Source: Bolinopsis microptera | Taxonomy: Eukaryota; Ctenophora; Tentaculata; Lobata; Bolinopsidae | NCBI RefSeq assembly: GCF_026151205.1 | Contig: NC_087080.1 | Span: 2,647,096 to 2,707,095 of the forward strand | Length of the DNA: 60,000 nt | Direction: 5' to 3' | In this document: positions 1-8,872 of the stretch, piece by piece | Numbering within the stretch: the stretch's first letter is position 1 | How the letters are laid out: every line of letters starts with the position of its first letter | Program-made: the position numbers and the translations under genes | Notes under the pieces: generated by a model | Database searches by the model: none | Seen by the model: the letters and a program-made list of their open reading frames with translations, nothing else | Told to the model about the DNA's origin: nothing

Positions 1-217
1 TTGAACGCAGATGGAATGAAGTATGCATGTTAGTGTTACCCTAGGGCCAATAACAAATGTGCTGGAACATGGTCCCGGCTAATCACAAATTACGGTAGTC
101 AATTGACCAAAGCCGAAGTCGTTATTTAGCTTCTATGGTCATACAACATTATTATATCGTATTTAAGGTGATTACTTGAAAATGATACGTTTGAAAATGA
201 TACGTTTTAAAACTTAC

Positions 218-1034
218 GTCGATGTTCTGGACTAAGATTATAGCAATAATGATACCGTAGATAGCTACAGCTTCGCAGAAGATGACACTGACAAGATTCT
301 TGGTTTTAATTCGGGGTGCTTTAACTCCACCTCCAACAATGGACACTCCAGTTATGAACATACCCCTGAAATATGAAACATTAATTAAAAACAAACCGCT
401 GGAAATAAAACGCTTATTATAAATTTACACAGAAAACTGAAACATGGTATAAAAATAGCCAAACCCAAAATAAGATCATGTAAATATGATAATTTTAAAC
501 AAGTCAGTTAAACCAGCTGACAAACTAACCAAGCAGCACCAAGCACAGAGAGGAACATAGCACTAGCGATACCTAAACAGGCCCAGGTGTAGGGGGAGAT
601 GGCTTCCAATACCCATCCTACATCATACTCTCCTCCTCTACCAGAGAACATGTAGTACAGACCTGAGGGAGGGGGGGTTAGATGTTGGGCAGGTAGGTGA
701 TGGGGTTAGATGTTGGGCAGGTAGGGGGAGGTGAGGGGGGTTAGATATTGGGCAGGTAGGAGGTGAGTGGGGGGTTAGATGTTGGGCAGGTAGGAGGTGA
801 GGGGGGTTAGATGTTGGGCAGGTAGGAGGAGGTAAGCGGGGTCTTAAAATCATTATTTCCGTGGCTTCTCTTTCTAGAAGAAACAAAAGTTTAAGAAAAA
901 CAACAAGTAGATGTATAGTGAATAGATTTACAGTTTGTTGACTAACCGATGACGGCGAACGCTAACAGAGTAGCATAAGAGGTGTAGTAACAGCCATAAG
1001 CGTAGCTTCCTTTGCCAGAGTTGGCGTACGGCAT
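218..1034 (-). CDS. ATP6V0B: V-type ATPase 21-kDa proteolipid subunit c'' (5' part; continues off the left edge)
   Basis: Subunit c'' sits in the membrane rotor of the vacuolar proton pump and carries protons through V0. Three exons are visible on the minus strand: 947-1034 (ATG at 1034, [14 protein letters not shown]...), 530-662 (...[16 protein letters not shown]) and 218-365. Each has GT donor and AG acceptor borders and the phases join cleanly. The third exon holds the family signature [20 protein letters not shown] followed by [12 protein letters not shown]; the Glu in that helix is the conserved proton-binding residue. Family proteins are about 200 residues, so the last two transmembrane helices should lie left of base 1. 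I could not find the next exon in bases 1-217. Intron 1 carries a G-rich minisatellite next to the exon 2 acceptor. The family call is very secure. Confidence 0.93.
668..842. repeat. Minisatellite of about 26-35 bp, some five copies, in V-ATPase intron 1
   Basis: The core GGTTAGATGTTGGGCAGGTA is repeated about five times with variable G-rich spacers. The array lies directly against the 3' splice acceptor of exon 2 (exon starts at 662). On the gene's strand each unit reads as a CTAAC branch-point-like motif followed by a C/T-rich tract, and no AG dinucleotide occurs from about 842 to the real acceptor. Confidence 0.85.
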
Positions 1035-1465
1035 GTTGATTTGCTGTTGATTTGAGTCTTGGTACTTAACCGCCTACTTTGGGTTGAATGTGTTACTCCT
1101 CAAGTTAAATAAAATTTCCAAATATTTCGCGGTTCATGGTTGACACAACATCATTAGATTACAGCTTTTTGAAACACATAAATCTGGAACAAGAAGTTTA
1201 AAACATCATTTCATATCGAAATATTTATCTTAAATGCTGATTCACCTCAAACTTAATATTACCAAAGTCAGTTTAAATTTAAAAATTACATGGAAATTTA
1301 ACAAACCTCAAGTCTGAAAACCAAATCAAAAAGTTAATAAATTATCTAAACATGCAAATTGCAGATCAAATCATTAGCATATAAAAAGGTCCAGCCTCTC
1401 TTCAAAAAATATATTATATATATACAAAAAGCATCCCCATAAATCGATAATCAGTCTGATAAAAC

Positions 1466-2512
1466 TTAAAAACAGAAGCTAAACGTAATATTTCTCTTGT
1501 ACTCCTCTCCTTCAGGTAAGATACAACTAGGAAAAGCTGGAACATTAACCGCATTCGGAAAGTTCTGGGCTTCCAGTGCAATCCCTCCATGTTTACCATA
1601 AACCGCCCCTCCCTTACCCTTGCTCTCATCCAGGAAGTTACCAGAATACACGTGTACACCTGGCTGGTCAGTGAGCACTCTGATTCTGTACTGTTCATCT
1701 TTAGAGGCTATCTCAGCAGCAGGAACTACAAATCCTGATTTGGAACATAAGTGGAAGGAGTGATCGTATCCTCCCGGAACATCAGTTATGAGATCTCCAA
1801 TTCTGGAGATATCCAGGTTGAAAGGGGTTCCTTTAGTTGATAATATCTCCCCAGTTGGGAGTACAGTTTCAGGATCCATTGGTAGGTATCCAGCGTAATC
1901 AAACACTGTCAGTTTATTGTCCAGAGCAGAGCCTGAATCCTGGCCGTCCATGTTGAAGTATGGATGGAATGTCAGGTTTATGGGAGTGGCTTGATCACAA
2001 GTAGCAGTCATGTCAAGTGACAGGAATGTTCCTTTTACCTTGCCACGATTAGATTTAGTTCTGATAGAAACAATTACAGTCACCTCCAAATTTCCAGGGT
2101 ACCCCTCACTCCCGTCTGGTTGGGTATGAGAAAACTTGAGTGTATCTCCGACAATCTCACAATCCCATACTACTTTAGATAAGCCAGTAAAACCACCGTG
2201 TAGATGTGTCTCATTGTTGTTGTTTAGTGTTAGCTGGTATTCTTTACCATCAAGTTCAAATTTACCATGTGCTATTCTGCTAGCAACCCTACCAATAATA
2301 CACCCAGAATAGAAATCATGAGTTTCATATCCTGATACATCATCAAACCCGAGCAGTACGTCTCGTTTGGAGTCTGTACCGCTAAAAATGAATGATACTA
2401 GCGAGATGCCATAGTCTGTGATTGCTATTCTAACGCCTGTGCCAGTATCTGCTGTGTATAGAGAACATTCTTTGCCTGAAGTTAACTTCCCAAATGGTTC
2501 TTTCGTCCACAT
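1466..2512 (-). CDS. GALM: Galactose mutarotase (aldose 1-epimerase), intronless
   Basis: The enzyme interconverts alpha and beta anomers of D-galactose and D-glucose in the cytosol, feeding the Leloir pathway. The ORF is 348 residues, close to the roughly 340 usual in animals, so it is full length. Visible signatures are the substrate-pocket HLHGG near residue 104, LTFHPYFNMDGQ near 180 (the His is the expected general acid), FDYAGYLPMDPETVLPTGEI near 205, and EAQNFPNAVN near 315 (the Glu is the expected general base). The start at 2512 matches the family N-terminus (MWTKEPFGKL). No introns interrupt it, although most neighbours are split; a retrocopy origin is possible but unproven. Confidence 0.95.
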   Translation of the reverse strand: MWTKEPFGKLTSGKECSLYTADTGTGVRIAITDYGISLVSFIFSGTDSKRDVLLGFDDVSGYETHDFYSGCIIGRVASRIAHGKFELDGKEYQLTLNNNNETHLHGGFTGLSKVVWDCEIVGDTLKFSHTQPDGSEGYPGNLEVTVIVSIRTKSNRGKVKGTFLSLDMTATCDQATPINLTFHPYFNMDGQDSGSALDNKLTVFDYAGYLPMDPETVLPTGEILSTKGTPFNLDISRIGDLITDVPGGYDHSFHLCSKSGFVVPAAEIASKDEQYRIRVLTDQPGVHVYSGNFLDESKGKGGAVYGKHGGIALEAQNFPNAVNVPAFPSCILPEGEEYKRNITFSFCF

Positions 2513-4027
2513 TCAGCTATCCTGAACTAAGTGGTTGTTAGATATTGTGCTTCAATTTGATCCATTTGATTAAATTTCATTTTAGGAGTCGTTCATATCA
2601 TATTGCGTAATCAATTTGTGGCCGATTTAAAACCCCTCCCCTTCCCTCCGTTATCAGTTTTACACATAACTATTAACTATTGTGTTTAAATCGCAAGTTA
2701 GCGTAATTATTTGGAAAACCCCTCCCCCTCAGTTATTACTTAACATGAGAACGACCCCTTATAAAAATTTCAATTTATAAGGTACTACCTGACGCATTTG
2801 GTCAAATTGATTGAAAAATTATTTCATTTCATAAATTTATAGGTTCATTGTGAGATCAAAAAAAAGCAATAGTTAGAATAACAATAGATTCATAGATTGA
2901 GGTACATTGTAAATAAATAATATATAAAATATCGAAAGATAGTTTTAACATAAAAGTTTTTGACATATATCAAAAAGTCTCATCGTATTTAAGAACATGT
3001 AAAACAATCAAAAGTTTCAAGACTATACCCTTTTGAATATTATGTATATCATGCAAGTTATACATTCTAGGAATTTTAACCAAACATTAGGAAAATATCC
3101 CTTGCCTGAAGGTTTCAGATCGTAAGTGTTAATTTTACTGGCCAAAAAAATAATTGCACATGTTACATCCCGTTTTAATCAAACAAAATCCTAAGCAAAT
3201 ATTTTGTGAATTCATAGAAGTGTGAACGATCGATGCAATGTAGATGTAAAATTTCTGTTGGAATAATTTAAAGTTATTATCAACCCGATTAAACCCGAAC
3301 AAATTGAAAACTTTATAACGATCATATGCTGTGATTTTAAATATGATTCTTCTCAACAAAAACTACGGAATCAAAACTTCTGAAAGATTAAAAGATTAAA
3401 AGAATACTGTGATAAAGTACTAATTATTAAAATAAATCATCTCTAGCTGCTAAACTTGGAGCATTTAAGGCCTTCAAGAACACGTCTGTTAATTAGATAT
3501 AATTTGTTTTATATACTCTGATCAAAGAGCTTCCACTGTAAATAAAATAAAAATCTGTCTATGTACATGCATATTACGAAAATATACGATATTTTAGCAC
3601 TCTGTCTGCAATAAAAAGGTTAATCTGAAGATAAAATCAAGATGAATGATGAATGATTTTAAAACTGAAGTCCTTGAAACCCTGGACCTTCAGTAAAATG
3701 TCTCTGTTTGAGAACACTGTACAGAATAAGGGATAAGCTTAGTGCCAAACCACTTCGAGCTTGATCAAAAATAGAGAAAATAAACATTTAAGTTATTATA
3801 ATATATGGAGTGCTTTACATTAATCACTATGAATGAATTTCTGATCAAAATTATTCAACCTAAATACTTAATAAAAAATTCTGAGGGTAGTTAAAATCTA
3901 ATTTCTACTGATAGGAGCATAATTCTGTTTGTTTTTCAACTGTCTTCGAATTTCTTGGCCTTGACAAAGCCGCATTCCTTGAGCTATTTAAGTCCGTTTA
4001 CCTTTCCACCTGTTGAAACCTTGCAAC
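2513..4027. other. Intergenic, no gene seen
   Basis: AT-rich sequence. The only ORF of note (74 codons at 3135-3359) has no family features. No tandem repeat or transposon end is visible. Confidence 0.6.
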
Positions 4028-4264
4028 TTAACGCCTTCTACCACAACAGAAGATGTAGACCAGTACCGCAACCACAACACCAACAATAACCAGTCCAATT
4101 ACCACGTACAGTACTTCTCTAAAGTCGTTCAGGTCAGCTGATGGATTGTACGAGCTGTTTCTTTTCTCAAGCTTTAACACTTCCTCGTCTTGTATTGATC
4201 CAGAACACACAGACTGGAATACATCCAGCATGAGCAACAACATCACAATTCTTGTTCCAATCAT
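4028..4264 (-). CDS. Small single-pass membrane protein, function unknown
   Basis: A 78-codon ORF with a plausible protein plan. Residues 1-22 form a hydrophobic signal peptide (MIGTRIVMLLLMLDVFQSVC). A short polar ectodomain with one N-glycosylation sequon (NSS) follows. Residues 52-71 form a strongly hydrophobic transmembrane helix (VLYVVIGLVIVGVVVAVLVY), and the tail IFCCGRRR has paired cysteines typical of palmitoylation next to a basic stop-transfer cluster. The order signal peptide, ectodomain, helix, Cys-Cys, basic tail would be unlikely by chance, but I recognise no family. It lies alone between the mutarotase and repeat-rich DNA. It might instead be the last exon of a longer gene. 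Confidence 0.45.
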   Translation of the reverse strand: MIGTRIVMLLLMLDVFQSVCSGSIQDEEVLKLEKRNSSYNPSADLNDFREVLYVVIGLVIVGVVVAVLVYIFCCGRRR

Positions 4265-4639
4265 CTTGGTAGTTTAAGGCTATGGTTTTAATGTTATTAG
4301 TGAATTTAGCAAGTCATTTAAAGCAAAATAGATATCATTAGAATTAGTAAAAATTGGGATAAGCATTATTTATTATGTACAAATTTAATCAAAATGAAAT
4401 TAAATAATGAAATTTCACAACCCCAATGGATATTTAATGATGAGACACATGAAATGGTGCTTCTCATGTGTTGCAGGAAGAACAGGATTTTATACTGTTC
4501 ACTTGGTGAGTCATTCGTTTAGCAATTTACATTGTGCTAGAATGAGAAAAGTTGATATATAATAGGTTAATGATAGTGAGTTACACACTCGTGTGTAACA
4601 CAGTAGCTGATAAGGCATGTAATGTGTAGTACAAGTATT

Positions 4640-4835
4640 GAATTGTTGGGACTGAGTTGTCCGCAAGATAACTTAATCATATAGCATCTGACTGGTTTCC
4701 GTGAGGTCTTGGGTTCAATTCCTGCTCTCGGCACATCTCACCCCGACTTTTCACGAAAACATACTATCTTACTGCCTTGATTCGGTTAGCTGAATGAGAA
4801 TGAGCCATGCTGGCCCACAAGATGAATTATATATA
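4640..4835 (+). repeat. tRNA-derived SINE-like sequence
   Basis: A tRNA-like right half is visible: CATCTGACTGG, then GTGAGGTC and GGGTTCAATTCC, a match to the RNA polymerase III B box. The left half is degenerate and its A box is poor, so it does not fold as a functional tRNA by eye. About 100 bp of non-tRNA sequence follows, ending in an AT microsatellite, as in SINEs. Boundaries are approximate. Confidence 0.4.
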
Positions 4836-5705
4836 TAATACTACTTTAGATAGACGAAAAGTTGTACATGAATAATGAGAAGTCTTATAATGCACTCACT
4901 GCATTAAAATAGCAGCAGTAAATATGATAGCCCAAAAAACTCTGTTTTTGAGCACAATTCCGTTTGTTAACCCTAATTGGTGGTGTTGAAAACCCAAGTT
5001 GCTTACTGCTTTACTGAACCCAGAAGCGGCCCAAACCCGCACAAACATTAAATACAGTTAGGCAATACCAGACAGTGTGAAATTACTGGTGCACGTATTT
5101 GAGTACATTATTATTATTAAATCTAAAATAGCTAATAATTTAATAAATTATTAACAGGCCCCTTAACGTGGGCAATAATATACGCTTTATAAATTATATA
5201 AACAAATTGCAGTATATTTTTCCAATGTTGTTAAGTGTCTCTTTAGATCTGTTTTGGTGTTTTGTGGGAGTTCCCACATTTGTTGGTTGAGAATGCTCAA
5301 CATAACATACATGATGCTTGACTGCTTTATTGACCCGGACAGGCACCGGGGGCACACATCCCAACACCAGTGCGTTGGGACATAGTGTTGGTCTGCTTCA
5401 GGATGTGTTAGATCCTAGAGAAGCCGCCATCCCCTCTACTGCTTTAGCTCAGCGGCAGCATGAGCCCTGGTTTCCTGCCACATTGGTACCTCTGAAAGTA
5501 CAGAAAAGTGGTGGATTTCGGGGTCCAGGATCCTCCCTCTTTAATCTTTACGGTGGTGTTATTTCTCTGAGATGTTTGCAGAGTCTTTATTTTATGATCT
5601 TTCTAGTTTAGTTGGATAAATCCTGGAGAGCATCATTTTGACCCCAAAGAAATTCGACTCTTCTAATGAATGCTTTTTGTGTGCTGCTTTTTGTTAACAC
5701 TTCAT

Positions 5706-6152
5706 CTAGATAGGAATGTGAGTCAGCCCACCCAGCTCTTCTTTTAGCTGCAGGTAACTAGTGTCTTGCACCTCCAGACACAATAGGAGCTGGTGTACAG
5801 GAGAATCATCGAAGCTGTTGCAGAAACGACAGGCCTCACCACTGTCACCACCCATGATCTTTTGGATATTCGCAAAGAGTGGTGAGCTGCCGTGAATGTA
5901 GTCCATTATTCGGCTGTCCAGATTTTTACTCGTGTTGTGCCCGAATAAGAAGTTGTTTTTGTCTAGGAGCAGCCCACTGTTTTTGATCTTTGTGATCACA
6001 CCAAGTATCTTGGTCTCCTTGTTGTTACTGACAGTTCTGCATTGCAGATTTGTTTCGATGCTGTCAATCCAGATCTTATTTTTGTAGCTCATTATGTCTG
6101 CCTGAGTGTAATAGGCCAGATCCTTGAAATGTTGCTGCGTTAGGTCTATCAT
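5706..6152 (-). pseudogene. Non-LTR retrotransposon ORF2 C-terminal fragment
   Basis: A 148-codon open segment resembles the extreme C-terminus of LINE reverse-transcriptase polyproteins. It carries a Cys/His cluster CRFC then VHQLLLC, the zinc-knuckle-like motif that follows the RT in jockey-like and R1-like elements. No RT domain lies upstream, so the copy is 5'-truncated. The minus-strand sequence downstream (5700 to about 5000) is probably its 3' UTR. It is not closely similar to the LINE at 45740-47597. Clade assignment would need alignment. Confidence 0.55.
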
Positions 6153-6711
6153 TCTGGTTCAGTGTGACTTATTTTCTTTCCAAAGGAAGTACTTTTTCAG
6201 TGACATTGTTAAGACATGAAAGCTTTGAGTACAACTGATAGTTTGAGTACAACTGATAGTTAAAGCAATACGTAGTCATAAGGTTAAATTAATGCGTTAC
6301 GTTTGACACATTTTCGTATAGTTGATGTGAATGATAAACACCTCAGTGTATCGATATATGGTATGTGTAATAGTAATCGCTACTCATGTGATGTGTAAAT
6401 GAGCCCTAATTGGCAGCAATTTTGAGGTATAGAGCCTTGATATATTTAGATACCTGGTATGAAGAGGTTATTTATAACAGAGGGCCAGGGGGAAGAGGGT
6501 TTAAAAACCTTTGACACGCCACGCAAATTCTGATGCTTGCTTTGCATTGTGACAAATTCGCAATGCAGCTATACCACGAGCTAGAACAAATTGACATCGT
6601 TGATCAACCTTGGGCCTTGCTTAGCCAGTTCCTACAGGAGTAATATGTTTTAAACGGAACAAAAGCTATCACTATCAACTTAAAATTGAATTAAGTAAAA
6701 CAAAATTTTAT

Positions 6712-6750
6712 ATTTGAGACCATCTGGAGGGCCTCCAGATGGTCTCAAAT
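6712..6750. repeat. Perfect 39-bp palindrome
   Basis: A 19-bp arm ATTTGAGACCATCTGGAGG at 6712-6730, a single-base spacer G at 6731, and the exact reverse complement at 6732-6750. No obvious target duplication flanks it. Confidence 0.95.
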
Positions 6751-6901
6751 CTTGAAAAGACCTTTTCAATACGGTATAGGTATTAGGTATAGGTATTAAT
6801 AATCAAAAATCAACTTTTTGCTTGTGTCACCTAGTAGCAATTGTTTTATATACAGTCCTGGTCACTCAATTTCACAATAATAGAAACAATAATGTGCAAA
6901 A

Positions 6902-6998
6902 ATTTTACGAGTATCACCCATTATATTAAGACCGAAGACAAGTCCAACTCGGCGCGCGATTTGGTATAGATTGTAAATCTTGTCATACGTTGTATGAC
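6902..6998. repeat. GC-rich dyad element, diverged copy
   Basis: The stretch begins on the plus strand with TTTTACGAGTATCACCCA (6903-6920), the distal end of the dyad family at 26503. It continues with the proximal part in the opposite orientation (AGTCCAACTCGGCGCGCG, then the dyad AGATT-GTA-AATCT). It ends in a second 7-3-7 dyad, GTCATAC-GTT-GTATGAC at 6982-6998, followed by CCCGCCGCGCACGAG. This looks like two element ends joined head to head. Confidence 0.6.
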
Positions 6999-7354
6999 CC
7001 GCCGCGCACGAGTGCGCAGCTCCCCTGTATCGTCAGGACCATAGTGAAACGACCGTGAAACGACCGTGAAACGACCGTGGGGGTCGAAACGTGATACAAT
7101 GTAAATCTACAATTTCATTCAACAACATTTTAAAAAATTGACATGGTTCAATTGACGATGTCAATCCTTCGCACGCGCAGCTTGGCGAATCAAAATGGTA
7201 CATTTTGCCAATTTAATGAATGTGATTGCGAGAAGCATTATTGGATGCGCGGCGCATGAGTGCATGATCGCGCTACAAGCAAAACATAGCCAATAAAAAA
7301 TCGAGCTTAACTAGTATTTATTTGTCATACGTTGTATGACCCGCCGCGCACGAA

Positions 7355-7510
7355 GTTTTTTCTTTTTAACTATAAATACTTGTATCACGTGGTGACACAA
7401 GTATTTATTTACCTGAGGACCCCAGGCTATTATGTTCATTAACATATAGATTTGGCGGAATGACAGGCTGAGCGCGGCCCAGTAAGTATTTATAGTTAAA
7501 AAGAAAAAAC
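7355..7510. mobile_element. MITE-like inverted-repeat element carrying the 75-bp structured core
   Basis: Exact 27-bp inverted repeats lie at 7355-7381 and 7484-7510. Between them are a second hairpin around a CACGTG centre (about 7374-7410) and the conserved 75-bp core at 7411-7485. No transposase is present. A third dyad (GTCATAC-GTT-GTATGAC, 7324-7340) lies just outside the left repeat and is a copy of the one at 6982. I see no clear target-site duplication. Whether the 27-bp repeats are transposon ends or a local inverted duplication is open. Confidence 0.7.
7411..7485 (+). ncRNA. 75-bp structured core, copy A (possible folded RNA)
   Basis: The sequence matches the copy at 36241-36315 at 67 of 75 positions with no gaps. 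A central hairpin pairs core positions 17-20 and 22-26 with 31-39, leaving loop 27-30 and bulge 21. Flanking stems are CCTG/CAGG (2-5 with 13-16) and possibly TTAC..TG with CAGTAA across the whole core. Strand is arbitrary because the dyad reads in both directions. No match to a known ribozyme or snRNA was recognised. Confidence 0.5.
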
Positions 7511-8872
7511 CAAGTAAAAGACTATAACCAACCTTAGTAATCGAAATCGTTGCTTTGCTTTGCAGAGCAACGTTCTGCATAAAGCAAGAATGATACTGGA
7601 TAGTTTGCGCGTCGAATACCTTCGATTGAGCCGCTATTATACAAAACGTGAAGGATTTTAGCGCGATGCACCACTGGGCCGCTACAATAGCATACACATT
7701 ATTTTATATCGTATATATTCATGTATATTGATATATTATTCATGAATCAGTAATCAATATTCAGCTTATTAGCGCGCATGCACAGGTGAATTAGCTAGGC
7801 TAAGCAAGACGCGCGAACACTTTTGCGCAAGCAGTTCAGCAATAAATCTTTACGCGCCTTCCGTTTACACAAAGTTTAACGTTTGTTATGGAGTTGCCGT
7901 CGTAAATTATGCGTTATCTTTATGTTAAATCAAGTCTCCTCCATTCGTGCAGAAATCTCCAGAAAACTTCAATTCTCTACTTGTTCATTAAATTGACATA
8001 CTATTATTTAAAACATTTTCAAGTTAAAATAATTTATTACTACGAAATGGTTTAAATAGTTGTCAAGAAGATAGTACTTGAACTTTTTCATCATAAGGTT
8101 AATTTGGGACCGAACCAAGGTCGTGTAATTATCATTCGAAAGTTTTTACATGAAACACAGAGTATGGATGCCGAAGATATCGGTAATTTTCTTAATTACA
8201 TCGCTTTTTCACACAACTATAAATTATGCGCTCATCGACAAATATTCCAACGCCACCTCTGCCTAGTGTCTATATTAACTTAGAAAGAAAACTGCATCTT
8301 TGGTTTATGTACTTAGCCATTATACAAATCTGAATTATAACAAATTTATATAGCATTCAAATAGTCTGATCAAAGTTAGAAGTCGTCAAAATCGGTATAA
8401 AAGTATAAATGTTTCTAAGTTCGAGCAGCTAAATTCGTCTGAATACTGTGTTTAAGCTCTTATAATCTGTACAACCAATACAAGGTTATCAAAGCTTTTC
8501 TGTAAACTTAGCAAGGAAATATTAAAATGGGTAATAAAAATAAGTTAAAGCTCTGATAATGGTTATTTAACAGCATGGCTCTGTTTTTGAGCTGCTCCAA
8601 AAACGGAACAAAGTAATTTAAATATTATCATAATAAATCATAACTGAATTTAACCCCTTTCCACGTAATTCAATTTAATCGTGAAGTCTTCAAACTGATA
8701 ACGAAACGATACAAGACTTATCAGGACACAAATTTCAATTGTCTTTCGTTTGTTGAATATGACATGAATCACTGCAATAAGTAAAAGATAGATTTATAAA
8801 TATCTCAAAGTCCTAGGCCCATAGGTCTGGAGCATCTCTGATCGTCAAGTCTATTGCCCTGCATCCGAGATA
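7511..8872. other. Intergenic downstream of the GPSM gene; no gene seen
   Basis: AT-rich, with short GC-rich words such as GCGCGC between 7770 and 7850. No long ORF, tandem repeat or transposon end is seen. The 3' UTR of the GPSM gene should lie in its right part. Confidence 0.55.

Noticed and set aside
638-886. Proline-rich 82-codon minus ORF
   Set aside because: It is a translation of the G-rich minisatellite in V-ATPase intron 1.
4660-4740. Functional tRNA gene
   Set aside because: Only the B box and the right half look tRNA-like. The A box and acceptor stem pairing are poor, so I call a SINE remnant.
5318-5611. 97-codon plus-strand ORF
   Set aside because: No protein features; it lies antisense in the likely 3' UTR of the LINE fragment at 5706-6152.
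7411-7485. HDV-like ribozyme in the 75-bp core
   Set aside because: A GGCGGAA after a hairpin resembles the HDV J4/2 region, but no upstream strand can form the required P2 pairing.
7311-7697. 128-codon minus-strand ORF across the 75-bp core
   Set aside because: The ORF crosses inverted repeats. The two copies of the core differ by amino-acid changes but preserve base pairing, so nucleic-acid structure explains the conservation better than coding.
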